DNA of 32,474 nucleotides from Corallococcus terminator (GCF_003611635.1 NZ_RAVZ01000069.1:1-32474), one strand, 5' to 3'. Counted from the first letter of the stretch, positions 14,249 through 23,143 are shown. Numbers and translations are program-made. Notes: generated by a model from the sequence alone, not told the origin.

Positions 14249-17191
14249 ATGTCCACCCTGTGCGACAACATCGTGCCCTTCGTGGACGGAGAGCTGTCCC
14301 CTCCAGCGGCTGACGCCTTCCGGGATCATCTTCCAGACTGCACAAGCTGCCAGATCCAGCTCTCGAACCTCCTCGTGCTGGAGCGACTGGGAGCCCGCTA
14401 CATGGCCCGCCAGGGCGAGCAACACACTTCCCGGGTGAAACCCCTTCGTCGGACACCTCCCCGGCGCGCGCCGCGCTGGCACCTCGTCGCGCTCGGAGCC
14501 TCAGGGTGCGCGCTCGCCTGCGTCCTCCTCTTCAGCCTCCACGGCGCAAGGCCCCACGAGTCCACGGACGTCGAGCTCGCCTGGAACACGCCGGGCCGCA
14601 CACGCGGCGCGCCCCGCCTCAGCCACCCCCGCGCCGACCGATACCGTCCGCCCCAGGCACAACTCATGGGTGGAACGGCCCATCAGGAGGAACTACCCCT
14701 CAAGGCACTTTCCCAACTGGGAGACCAGGCAGACAGAGCGGCACAGGCCGCAATGTACCTCGCGTGGGGTCGCCCCAAAGAGGCCCTGGGCACCCTCGAC
14801 GCATTGGACAGCCCCTCGCCGGAAGCCCGTAACGACCGCGCTGCGGCCCTGCTGGCCCTGGGCGAAACCGCAGAGGCCCTGCGCCTCCTGGACCCGCTCA
14901 TCGCCGAGCACCCCACGTTCCTTCAGGCCCGCTGGAACCGGGCCCTCGTCCTCGAAACACTCCAGTTGCCATTACTTGCCGCGCGCGACTTCCAGGAGGT
15001 AGCGCAGGGGGGGGAGCAAGGCTGGGCCCAGGAGGCCAAGCAGCGCGCGGAGCAATTGCGGTCCGACGTCTCCTCTGCGGATGGCCACTCCAGGGCCCTG
15101 CTCGACGCGGGCAACGCACTCGTGGCCACCGGTAAGCTTCCTGAAGGCTCACCGCTGGCAAAGTCGTCGCTGTTGCGTCTCTACTTTTACGAGGCCGTGC
15201 GGTCGCGCCCCTCCTCCGAGGAGGTCAGCGCACTCCTGCCGCTTGCAAAATCCCTGGATGTCGGCACGGGCAGTGACGTGCTTCAGCAATACGTGAAGCG
15301 CACAGCCCAGCGCGACTTCGCCCACCGTGGCCCCTTGGTGCGCGAATACGTCAGCCTCCTGGGCAATTTTCCTCACGACGCCCGGACGCCCGCGTTCCTC
15401 ACCCGAATCCTGGATTCGGACGAGCCGGACCTCATCCTCGGCTCGCTCCTTCGCGCCGAAGCCGTCCCCGATCATCTGGAGACGTTCAAGAAGCTCGCAC
15501 AGGCAAGCCAGGATCCCTGGTTCGAAATCCTCGCCCTCCAGAAACAGGGAGAAGCCTTGCTGCGCGGGGGAGATGTCTGGGGAGCCCAGTCGGTGATGGA
15601 GCGTGCCCGCGAACGATGTGACGGCACACCCATTCCCTATCGCTGCATGGACCTGGAGTTGGATCTCGCCCACCTGTATTCGCAGCTTCTCCAGCCTGAT
15701 GACGTCCAACAGCACGCCCTCAAGGGATGGAAGGAGGCACGGGAGAGTAATCTGCGCGAGAGGCAGCTCCAATTCCTGGAGATGCTGGCGAAGGCTGCCC
15801 GCCTTAGAGATGACGCCCCCCTCGCGCGTGCCTACCTCCACGAATCACTCGAACGGTCACAGGGCAACAAGATCCGCGAGCACTACATCCAGCAGGAACT
15901 GGCGCACCTGGAACTGCACGTCCTGGACTTCGACCGAGCGCGGGCGGCCATCGACCGCGCGCTTGCCACAGGTCGGCCCCTGACACTGCATGGCGCCGCT
16001 GCCCTGTCGGACATTGCGAGGCAGCGGCCCGATCCGAAAGATGCTCAGACGATGAGCGAGGCCGTCGCCGCCGAAGGGCCGTTGTCCCCAGGGAAGCATG
16101 CACTGGCCCTTCACTATCTGGGCCGTTTCCAGTTGGAGAAGGACCGGGTTCGAGGGCAGGCGCAGCTCCGTGAAGCCATCGTGAAGGCCGAAGCAGCGGG
16201 TGCACAAGACGAGGATGCCCGGCACGCCAGGACCTACAGTTTCACCGCGCTCATCATGGACGAGGCGAAAGCCCATAACTTCCAGGCTGCGGCACGGCTG
16301 TTCGGCGAGGAGTTGCGGGGGGAGATACCTGCGCGGTGCATGCTCGCGCTCACGGTGGACAGCGAGCGGAGCCTTGTGGTGGCCCGTGGCATGGATGGGG
16401 CCACACTGGGTTACTACGAGGGGAGCAGGACCCAGCGAGTGAAGAAGGACGCACCGAACCTTGTCCCTCCCGAAGCCCTGACGGCGCTAGCACCCTGCGA
16501 GACGATCCAGGTGCTGGCCAGACCGCCCCTGCAAGGGCTCCCCGCGATGCTGCCCGCGGCCTTCGCCTGGAGTTACCGGACGCAGCTTTCGACAAGACAG
16601 CCTCCGCCGGGCAAGGCCATCCACCTTGTGGTGCAGGGCGTGGAGTACGCCCCCCAGCGCAAGTTGGCTTCGCTTGTCTGGAATCCCGTCTTCGGCCCCG
16701 GTGAACAGCCCCGGTTGCTTGAGGGAGCCCAGGCCACGCCAGACCGGGTGCTCCAGGAAATGGCGGATGCAACGGAGGTCGACCTGGTGACCCATGGACT
16801 GCTGAGTCCGGTCTCGGACGCGTCCTTCCTCGTCTTCGCCCGACAGGGAGAGCAAGCCGGTTCGGATGAACTCCGAACCCAGCGACTACGCCGGGCGAAG
16901 CTGAAGGGCGCGCCTTTGGTGGTCATCGCTGCATGCCATGGAGGCCACGCTGCCCCCGTCCTCCACGAGCCCATGAGCCTCCCCAGCGCAATCATCGAAG
17001 CGGGGGCACGTGCCGTCCTGGCCGCAACCCTCCGAATTCCGGACCAGGGGGCATCGGAGTTCTTCAACGCGGTTCGAGCAAGGGTCCGGATGGGCGAGTC
17101 CCCCGCGGTGGCCCTGCGTAACGAGCGTCTGACGTGGCACCAGCAGAAACCGACCGAGACGTGGGTGGACAGCGTCCTCCTCTTCGAATGA
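14249..17191 (+). CDS. Zinc-finger anti-sigma protein fused to a helical-repeat region and a CHAT protease
   Basis: The 980-residue protein starts with an anti-sigma zinc finger (zf-HC2): Cys5, His27, Cys31 and Cys34 in HLPDCTSC, with VDGELSPPAADAF between. One hydrophobic segment follows at about residues 79-99, likely crossing the membrane. Residues 150-690 form a long helical region with TPR-like units (for example AAMYLAWGRPKEALGTLDAL, then DRAAALLALGETAEALRLLD). The C-terminal 290 residues are a CHAT protease domain with His849 in VDLVTHGLL and Cys896 in VVIAACHGGH. It would hold the preceding sigma factor and release it on cleavage or self-cleavage. If the single segment spans the membrane, the CHAT domain faces the periplasm when the finger is cytoplasmic; alternatively, the segment is only embedded. 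The ATG at 14249 has TGGAGA upstream and lies 1 base after the sigma stop. Confidence 0.88.
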   Translation: MSTLCDNIVPFVDGELSPPAADAFRDHLPDCTSCQIQLSNLLVLERLGARYMARQGEQHTSRVKPLRRTPPRRAPRWHLVALGASGCALACVLLFSLHGARPHESTDVELAWNTPGRTRGAPRLSHPRADRYRPPQAQLMGGTAHQEELPLKALSQLGDQADRAAQAAMYLAWGRPKEALGTLDALDSPSPEARNDRAAALLALGETAEALRLLDPLIAEHPTFLQARWNRALVLETLQLPLLAARDFQEVAQGGEQGWAQEAKQRAEQLRSDVSSADGHSRALLDAGNALVATGKLPEGSPLAKSSLLRLYFYEAVRSRPSSEEVSALLPLAKSLDVGTGSDVLQQYVKRTAQRDFAHRGPLVREYVSLLGNFPHDARTPAFLTRILDSDEPDLILGSLLRAEAVPDHLETFKKLAQASQDPWFEILALQKQGEALLRGGDVWGAQSVMERARERCDGTPIPYRCMDLELDLAHLYSQLLQPDDVQQHALKGWKEARESNLRERQLQFLEMLAKAARLRDDAPLARAYLHESLERSQGNKIREHYIQQELAHLELHVLDFDRARAAIDRALATGRPLTLHGAAALSDIARQRPDPKDAQTMSEAVAAEGPLSPGKHALALHYLGRFQLEKDRVRGQAQLREAIVKAEAAGAQDEDARHARTYSFTALIMDEAKAHNFQAAARLFGEELRGEIPARCMLALTVDSERSLVVARGMDGATLGYYEGSRTQRVKKDAPNLVPPEALTALAPCETIQVLARPPLQGLPAMLPAAFAWSYRTQLSTRQPPPGKAIHLVVQGVEYAPQRKLASLVWNPVFGPGEQPRLLEGAQATPDRVLQEMADATEVDLVTHGLLSPVSDASFLVFARQGEQAGSDELRTQRLRRAKLKGAPLVVIAACHGGHAAPVLHEPMSLPSAIIEAGARAVLAATLRIPDQGASEFFNAVRARVRMGESPAVALRNERLTWHQQKPTETWVDSVLLFE

Positions 17192-17224
17192 TCGCCTGAC
17201 GCAGCACCCCTACAAGGAGCCAAC

Positions 17225-17560
17225 ATGACGCACGCAGCACGAGCGCTAGAGTTCGCGCGCTGGACGGGTACGCCTTTTTTCGAAGGTTGCCCGGAGGAAG
17301 GGCGCCACGTCTACGTGGACCAGAAGGAGGACCATTTCGAGGGCACTGGGGTCATCGACCCGAATCCCCGACACGTGTTCGAACTCAGGGGCACGGGCAA
17401 GGAGCAGTTGCGTCGCTTCCTCCGGCAAGTGAAGAGCGAGGGTGCCCAGGTGACGCATGGCCCCCCTCCGTTTGAGGTCAAGACGGGCGGGGACAAACCA
17501 CCTACCTCGGACGGCCCGCCCCCTGGACTCAAGAGTGATGGCCAGACCATCAAGCGTTGA
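17225..17560 (+). CDS. Small orphan protein of the sigma/protease operon
   Basis: I do not recognise a family. The 111-residue protein has a compact N-terminal part (about residues 1-77) with alternating charged and aromatic residues and one helix (GKEQLRRFLRQVKSEGAQV). A Pro/Gly-rich, probably disordered tail follows (about residues 78-111). It has no signal peptide or membrane segment and one Cys. The ATG at 17225 has an excellent AAGGAG site at 17214-17219. It sits 33 bases after the anti-sigma-CHAT gene and 15 bases before the C25-type protease gene, so it is co-transcribed. By position it could be an inhibitor, adaptor or substrate of the neighbouring proteases; no sequence motif proves this. 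Confidence 0.75.
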   Translation: MTHAARALEFARWTGTPFFEGCPEEGRHVYVDQKEDHFEGTGVIDPNPRHVFELRGTGKEQLRRFLRQVKSEGAQVTHGPPPFEVKTGGDKPPTSDGPPPGLKSDGQTIKR

Positions 17561-17575
17561 GCCCGAAGGAACGCT

Positions 17576-18994
17576 ATGTCCATCCATCTGTTGCTCGCTC
17601 ACGAAAACGGTCCTCATCCGGTACTGCCTCAGGGACTCCCGCTGGCGTCCGTCATCCCTGAACCCCGGCCCCGCGAAGGGGCGAAATCCAAGCACCTCTA
17701 CGATCTCTCAGGAAACTTGAATGACCTCGCCACGCAAGGCTGGGCGTTGGTCGTGCCCGAGGGGGTCCGAGGTCAGGAGCTGCGGCGGCGCGTGACTCGT
17801 TTGATCGACCACCGGGCCGCGCAGCAGAAGATAAGACCAGAAGAAGTCCAGGTCTTCCCTGTCGCACCGGCAATGACCTGGCAGGAAACCGAGGAGTTTC
17901 GATGCAAGCTTTTGAAGCTAGCACCTGAAGACCAGCCTCGGTACCTACTCATCCTGGGTGACGCACACGAGGTATCCTTCGATTTCCAGCAGTATCTGGC
18001 GGTGGATCGATTCGTCGGCCGGCTCACCTTTCCCAGGGACATTGACTTCGAGCACTATGTCGACAAGGTGTTGAAGGCTGAGCAGAACCCTCCCCGCGCG
18101 AAGCGGGGCCGGACGCTCTTCTTCGCCAGCCATGACGGTACTGATGCCACGCGGCATGGATACGAACGCTTGGTCTGCCGGAGCCTGGAAGCCTGCGAAA
18201 AGAGCCACCTGCGTGGTGCCTTTCCAGCCAGCGAGGTGTTGGAGGTGGACACGGCCCCGACCGTCTCTTCGGAGGAACTCCTCGCCAGCGCAGCCAGGCC
18301 CGAGCCCACGGCGCTCCTGTCGCTCAGTCATGGGAGCGCAGGTCCCATGGACGGATGGCACTCCGCGCAAGAGCAACGTCTGCACCAGGGCGAGTTGGTC
18401 CTGGCCAACGGACAGCTCCTGACAGCCAGCGACGTAAGCCATCGCCCCTTCTTACCTGGGGGCATTTGGATCTACTTCGCATGCTTCAGCGTCGGTACTC
18501 CGGCGCGCAGCGCGTATGCACCTTGGCTCCAAAGGCTCCGGGAATTGCGCGAGGGGGGGAGGCAGCTAGAAGCCGTCCTCAGCACGGCCCCCCTGGATGG
18601 CCAGCCCTTCGTCTCGGCGTTGCCCCAGGCGGCGCTGGCCAATCCGCACGGGCCCCTTGCGGTGATAGGCCACGTGGACCTCGCGTGGTCCTACACGTAC
18701 CACGACGTGGAAGGAAACAACCGCTCGGAGCGATTCACCGACGTGCTGCGAAGCTTGATGAAGCGCCGCCGGGCCGGCGTGGGCTTGCATTCACTGACCA
18801 ACTCCATCGCATCCATCGATACGCGGCTATCCATGCTGTACCATCAGGACGAAGTCGCAAGGGCCGGTGGATGCGAGCCGACCCAGGAACTCCTCGACCG
18901 GGCCTACTGGTGGATGGCACGTCACGATCTCTCCACCTATGTCCTTCTTGGTGATCCGGCGGCAAGGCTCTCCATCGAGCCGCAGGAACGCTGA
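17576..18994 (+). CDS. Caspase-like (C25/gingipain-type) cysteine protease, cytoplasmic
   Basis: The 472-residue protein resembles the catalytic part of peptidase family C25 in clan CD, the clan of caspases. The N-terminal half has RYLLILGDA and then RFVGRLTFP with DKVLKAEQNP, as in gingipains. The dyad is His252 in LLSLSHGSAG and Cys303 in GIWIYFACFSVGTP, and the end has TYVLLGDPAARL. Unlike gingipains it has no signal peptide, so it should act inside the cell. In the Haliangium type III CRISPR cascade a caspase-like protease (PCaspase) is cut and switched on by SAVED-CHAT. This gene is the natural counterpart here, although I could not compare the two sequences. The ATG at 17576 has AAGGAA upstream. 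It is the last gene of the operon and is followed by a strong hairpin. Confidence 0.85.
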   Translation: MSIHLLLAHENGPHPVLPQGLPLASVIPEPRPREGAKSKHLYDLSGNLNDLATQGWALVVPEGVRGQELRRRVTRLIDHRAAQQKIRPEEVQVFPVAPAMTWQETEEFRCKLLKLAPEDQPRYLLILGDAHEVSFDFQQYLAVDRFVGRLTFPRDIDFEHYVDKVLKAEQNPPRAKRGRTLFFASHDGTDATRHGYERLVCRSLEACEKSHLRGAFPASEVLEVDTAPTVSSEELLASAARPEPTALLSLSHGSAGPMDGWHSAQEQRLHQGELVLANGQLLTASDVSHRPFLPGGIWIYFACFSVGTPARSAYAPWLQRLRELREGGRQLEAVLSTAPLDGQPFVSALPQAALANPHGPLAVIGHVDLAWSYTYHDVEGNNRSERFTDVLRSLMKRRRAGVGLHSLTNSIASIDTRLSMLYHQDEVARAGGCEPTQELLDRAYWWMARHDLSTYVLLGDPAARLSIEPQER

Positions 18995-19041
18995 GGCTGG
19001 CTGGAGGTCTTCGTCTGTACCGAACGTATCGACCAGATTGA

Positions 19042-19070
19042 GGGGGCTGGAGCAGTAGCTGCCAGCCCCC
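19042..19070 (+). terminator. Hairpin after the sigma/protease operon
   Basis: GGGGGCTGG (19042-19050) pairs with CCAGCCCCC (19062-19070) over 9 bp, and the inner AGC/GCT can extend the stem. It lies 47 bases past the stop of the C25-type protease gene. There is no T-tract; its role is inferred from position and stability. Confidence 0.6.
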
Positions 19071-19450
19071 CGACGGGCGTGCGCCAATCTGGGGGCACCC
19101 GCAATGCCCTTTCCGCCGGCCCCGCTGGCTCCAGCACAGAGCACCCTCGCTCGCGGGGTGTTGAGCCCCAAGTCGTCATTGAGCCACAGTTGGCCACGTC
19201 CCTCTTTGACCCCGAACGTGGGTGGCGTGGACCGACTTCGGAGGAGCAAGGTCCACAGCTTCGTGCGTAACCCCTCCAAACCGCTGGCGGGCGCCCCGGC
19301 GGGAATGGCGCCCTCCGCCTTCGGTTGAAGCAGAAACGGGGCACACGGTGCCGCCCTGCCTGCCCTCCGTCTTCCGAGAGGACCTCCGATTGAAGCCCGA
19401 TTCCACCACATGGTAGGACACGGGTGGCCGGCTCGCCTCGACGGAACACC
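19071..19450 (+). other. Gene-free stretch with three short TTGAAGC-type repeats
   Basis: I see no supported gene here; the open frames lack ribosome-binding sites and recognisable content. The stretch should contain the promoter of the large AsmA-like gene, but no promoter boxes stood out. It contains an inverted repeat GGGCGCC/GGCGCCC near 19290-19313. It also holds two of three short repeats: CGGTTGAAGC at 19322-19331 and CGATTGAAGC at 19387-19396. The third, CGATTGAAGC at 19484-19493, is inside the next gene. Confidence 0.5.
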
Positions 19451-22400
19451 ATGGAATCCCCCGGAGCTGTACGGCCTCGTCGGCGATTGAAGCGGATCCT
19501 CGCGGGCACGCTGCTCGTGCTCGTCGCGACCGTCGTGCTGCTCCTGGCCACCGGGGCGGTCCTGCTGCACCACCTGGACCATCCCTGGCTGAAACAACGC
19601 ATCGTCTCCCAGGTGGAAGCGGCCAGTGGCCTGCGGGTGGACTACCAGGCAGCCCGCGTCGCGGTGCTCTCGGGGTTGCGCCTGGAAGGACTGGTGGTGC
19701 GGACTCCGCCGCCCTTCGAGGCCGCCGCTCCCGAACTGCTGCGCGTCGGAACACTGGAGGCGCACTGGTCTCCCGGTGACCTGCTGAGCCAGACACCCCG
19801 CGTGGAACGGGTGGTCGCGCGCGACGTGGTCTTCACCCAGGTCGCCGATGAGGCGGGCCCCACCTCCCTTGATGCGGTGACAGGGCCCGAAGCCCCGGAG
19901 CCGGCGCCGCTCGAAGCTCCCCTCGGAGCCTCCCGACAGGCCGCTGACTTCCTGTCCTCCGCTCCACCGTTCGGGAAGATCGAGCTGTCGGGCATCTCGC
20001 TGGGGTACGTCCGCGTCCACAACGGAGCCGTGGTCGACCGCTGGTCCCTGCGCGGACTCGCGGCCATGGTCGAAGCGAAACGCCACGACGGGGAATGGAA
20101 GCTCTTCGCGGAGCTGGGCCAGCCCGGAAGGCCCCTGCCACTCGTGCTGGGCCGCGAAGCTCCCACCGTGCCCCCAGCGCAGGCCGAGCTGGAGTTGGCC
20201 CTCTCCGCGGAAGTGGGTGCCTCCGCCGCACGCGCCCGGGTAGACCTCGACGTCGCGCGGCAGTCCTTCGATCCCCGGTTCACGGTCCGCACGCTGCTGC
20301 ATGGCGCGGTGTCGGCGAAGTTCAACGGCGAACAGCAACACATCACCGTCGACCTGGACCGCACCCGGCTGACCGACAGCGCCGAAGTGCAGGCGCAGTT
20401 GGTGCTTCCGGATGCGGCGAACCTCCCGCCCGTCTTGAACCGGGCCCTGGCGGACGTGGACCTGGGACGGCTGTTGCAAGCGCTCCCTCCGGACCTGCGG
20501 CCCATCACCCTCGAGCGCGGCAAGGTGCACCTGGATGCCCAGGACGTCACGCTCAGCGCCATGCCCCAACTGGGGGCGCAGGGCAGGCTCGGGCTGGAGG
20601 TGGAGGTCGCGGCGCTCCAGCACGCCCAGGACTCGCTCCGGCTGTCGCTCGGCGGGGGACGCATCTCCCTGACGGCGACCCCGGATCCGCAGCAGGGGCT
20701 CACTGCCCAGCTCGGCTTCGCACTCCAGGGATTGGACATCCGGGGCCCCTCCGCGCTGCGCATCCCCAAGGCCTCCGGCGAGCTGAAGGGTCACCAGTTG
20801 CGGCCTGACCCCGCATCGCCCCTCCAGGTCGCGGGAGATGTCGTCCTGTCTGGAATGGTGGAGGCCCTGGAGGCCCGCGCCTCCGGGCTCCAGGTGGTGG
20901 CGAAGCGTCTGGGATTGCAGCTCCAGGCTCCGCTCGCCGGCAAGCCGCCCTTCACGCTGAAGGCAGACATGCCCGTGGAGTTGCTCCAGGTCGTCACGGC
21001 GGAGGGACGCGAGCTGCTGAAGGGCCCGGTGACCGTGAAGCTCCACGCATCGGACGTGTTCCCCGGTTGGGAAGACCCCCAGCGCAGCCGAGCCCGAGCC
21101 CGTCTGGACCTCGACGCCGGGACGCTGCACGCATCGCTGGATGCCACCAAGGGCACCGACGACCTCGCCTACACCCTCGACGTCCAGACCCCGGACCTCG
21201 TCGTCGCCCGGCCCTTCCTCCCGGACGAAGTCGCCGCGCATCTTCCCTGGAAGCAGTTGGGTGTGGCCGTGGCGTCCAAAGGCAAGCTGACGGCCCTCTT
21301 CTCCGCCTCGCCCCGGGTGGAGCATCGGACGGAGCTGCGCTTGCAGCGTCCGGGCTGGGACGATGTGACGGCGCGCGACGCCACCTTCGTCCTGAGCTCC
21401 CACGGCGACTCCTGGCGGCATCAGGGCGAGCTGGACCTCCAGGTCGAAGGGCTGCGCATCGGCGACAGCGACGCGGGCGCCCAGCATCAACGCCTCACGG
21501 TGGACATGGATCGCCGCAAGCCATCGCTTCGACTGGGACTCACCAGCCAGGCCGGGCTGAAGGTCACTGTCGACGCCGCGCTGGCCTTCGACCGCAAGAC
21601 CCGGGGGCTTCGCGTGGATGTGAAGGGCGACCTTCCGCCACTCGGTCCCCTCTCGCCCCTCCTGGTCCGGGCCCGGGTGCCCAAGGAACTGGAGCCCTCG
21701 CGAATGGCCTTCACCGGCGAGGTCCACGGCACGCTGTTCGGCCTGCTCGCGGGCATCGCCCCGGACGGGACCCCGCGCCTCACCCCGGATCCACTGCGCA
21801 CCATCGCCTTCGAGGGAACCGCGGTGGTGGACGGGCAGGGGCTGCGCTGGCGACAGGACGGCCTGTCCATCAACCTCCCCCAAGCGAACTGGAAGGCCGA
21901 ATCCCACGTCGACGGGTCCCGGCGCAGCCTGCACAGCCACCTGACGGCGGAAAAGCTCTCCGTGAACCTGAACGACCGCCGGCTGTCGCTCGCTGGCGTG
22001 TCGAGCGAGACCACCGTCTCCTTCACCGACAAGCTGGAAGCGGCTGAGATTGAAGGCAGACACGAGGTGAAGGTCCGCACCCTCGAACAGAAGCCGGCGC
22101 TGCCCTACCCCCTCCCCGTCCAGGACCTGGAGGCGTCGTTCACCCTCCGCCACCAACCCCATGGCGTCATCCACGTCCCCGACCTGAAGCTGTCCAACCC
22201 GGGGACCGGGACCCAACTCAACATCCAGGGGCGGCTCGACCTGAGCGACGGCCGGCGCCGTCTGGCCTTCCGGGGGGCCCTGGAGCAGGACCTGGCCCGG
22301 ATCGCGCAACCCGGCCGCATCGAGAGCAGCGGCAAGGTCTCCGTCGACTTCCGGGTGGCTTCGCCCGACCTCGTGAGCTTCCGGACCCTCTCCCACCTGG

Positions 22401-23143
22401 TCTTCCAGAACGTGAACCTGCGGATGCCTGAGTCGGGCATCGCCATCGAAACGCTCGATGGCAGCGTGCCGCTGGCGGAGAACGTGCAGTTCTCCGAGGG
22501 CCAGGCGCGGCTGATGAACGACAGCGACGTCAATCCCTACTCGATGCTCCGCTTCGCCGACCAGCATCCCCTGATGTCTGGCAGCAGCTTCGTGTCGGTG
22601 GGCCGCATCACCACGCCCATGCTCACCATCGCGCCCCTGGCCGGCAACCTGTCCATCCACCAGAACGTGGTGTCCATGAGCCAGTTGGAGATGGGCGTCC
22701 GGGGCGGGCGCATCACCGGCCAGTGCCTGCTGGACTGGCAGGGCAAGAACTCCACGCTGGAGGCCCACGTGCGCGCGACGGGCGTGAAGTCGTCCCGGGG
22801 CGAGCCCTTCGACGGCAATGCCGCCGTGGTCATCTCCGCCCGCGAGCGCAGCGTCAACGGGCGCGCGGAGATCCTTCGCATCGGCAACCGCCACCTGCTC
22901 GACCTGCTCGACCTGGAGGATCCACGCCACGTGGACCCCGCCACCAACCGCGTCCGCTACGCCTTGGGACTGGGTTATCCGGAACACGTGCGGGTGAGCT
23001 TCAATCACGGCTTTGGCAGCCTGCGCATCACCATGGGCGGACTGGCCAGGCTGATCAGCATCGATGAGATTCGCGGCATCCCCATGGGGCCGCTCGTCGA
23101 CCGGATGCTCCTTTCCCTGACTCCACCAGAGGCCACGCCATGA
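19451..23143 (+). CDS. Very large AsmA-like (YdbH-type) inner-membrane anchored protein
   Basis: AsmA-like proteins are anchored in the inner membrane and form long beta-rich bridges thought to carry phospholipids to the outer membrane. The 1230-residue product has a basic N-terminus, one membrane segment (about residues 15-40), and then the typical AsmA start WLKQRIVSQVEAASGLRVDY and LRLEGLVV. About 1100 residues of repetitive beta-rich sequence follow. The C-terminal part (ITGQCLLDWQGKNSTLEAHV onward) contains the pattern expected of AsmA/DUF748-type ends. The next gene overlaps as ATGA and encodes a lipoprotein with YnbE- and YdbL-like parts, which suggests the YdbH branch of the family. 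I chose the ATG at 19451; a GTG at 19424 is possible, and neither has a strong ribosome-binding site. A 1393-codon antisense frame here is a shadow. Confidence 0.82.
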   Translation: MESPGAVRPRRRLKRILAGTLLVLVATVVLLLATGAVLLHHLDHPWLKQRIVSQVEAASGLRVDYQAARVAVLSGLRLEGLVVRTPPPFEAAAPELLRVGTLEAHWSPGDLLSQTPRVERVVARDVVFTQVADEAGPTSLDAVTGPEAPEPAPLEAPLGASRQAADFLSSAPPFGKIELSGISLGYVRVHNGAVVDRWSLRGLAAMVEAKRHDGEWKLFAELGQPGRPLPLVLGREAPTVPPAQAELELALSAEVGASAARARVDLDVARQSFDPRFTVRTLLHGAVSAKFNGEQQHITVDLDRTRLTDSAEVQAQLVLPDAANLPPVLNRALADVDLGRLLQALPPDLRPITLERGKVHLDAQDVTLSAMPQLGAQGRLGLEVEVAALQHAQDSLRLSLGGGRISLTATPDPQQGLTAQLGFALQGLDIRGPSALRIPKASGELKGHQLRPDPASPLQVAGDVVLSGMVEALEARASGLQVVAKRLGLQLQAPLAGKPPFTLKADMPVELLQVVTAEGRELLKGPVTVKLHASDVFPGWEDPQRSRARARLDLDAGTLHASLDATKGTDDLAYTLDVQTPDLVVARPFLPDEVAAHLPWKQLGVAVASKGKLTALFSASPRVEHRTELRLQRPGWDDVTARDATFVLSSHGDSWRHQGELDLQVEGLRIGDSDAGAQHQRLTVDMDRRKPSLRLGLTSQAGLKVTVDAALAFDRKTRGLRVDVKGDLPPLGPLSPLLVRARVPKELEPSRMAFTGEVHGTLFGLLAGIAPDGTPRLTPDPLRTIAFEGTAVVDGQGLRWRQDGLSINLPQANWKAESHVDGSRRSLHSHLTAEKLSVNLNDRRLSLAGVSSETTVSFTDKLEAAEIEGRHEVKVRTLEQKPALPYPLPVQDLEASFTLRHQPHGVIHVPDLKLSNPGTGTQLNIQGRLDLSDGRRRLAFRGALEQDLARIAQPGRIESSGKVSVDFRVASPDLVSFRTLSHLVFQNVNLRMPESGIAIETLDGSVPLAENVQFSEGQARLMNDSDVNPYSMLRFADQHPLMSGSSFVSVGRITTPMLTIAPLAGNLSIHQNVVSMSQLEMGVRGGRITGQCLLDWQGKNSTLEAHVRATGVKSSRGEPFDGNAAVVISARERSVNGRAEILRIGNRHLLDLLDLEDPRHVDPATNRVRYALGLGYPEHVRVSFNHGFGSLRITMGGLARLISIDEIRGIPMGPLVDRMLLSLTPPEATP

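Noticed and set aside
19322-19493. CRISPR array
   Set aside because: Only 10-base matches recur, at unequal distances, without full-length direct repeats or uniform spacers, and one copy is in a coding region. It is kept only as a weak finding.
18827-23008. 1393-codon open frame on the minus strand
   Set aside because: It is antisense to the AsmA-like gene, low in complexity and rich in His/Gln/Gly/Arg, as expected from a shadow in very GC-rich DNA. The plus-strand frame has a membrane anchor, family motifs and overlapping neighbours.
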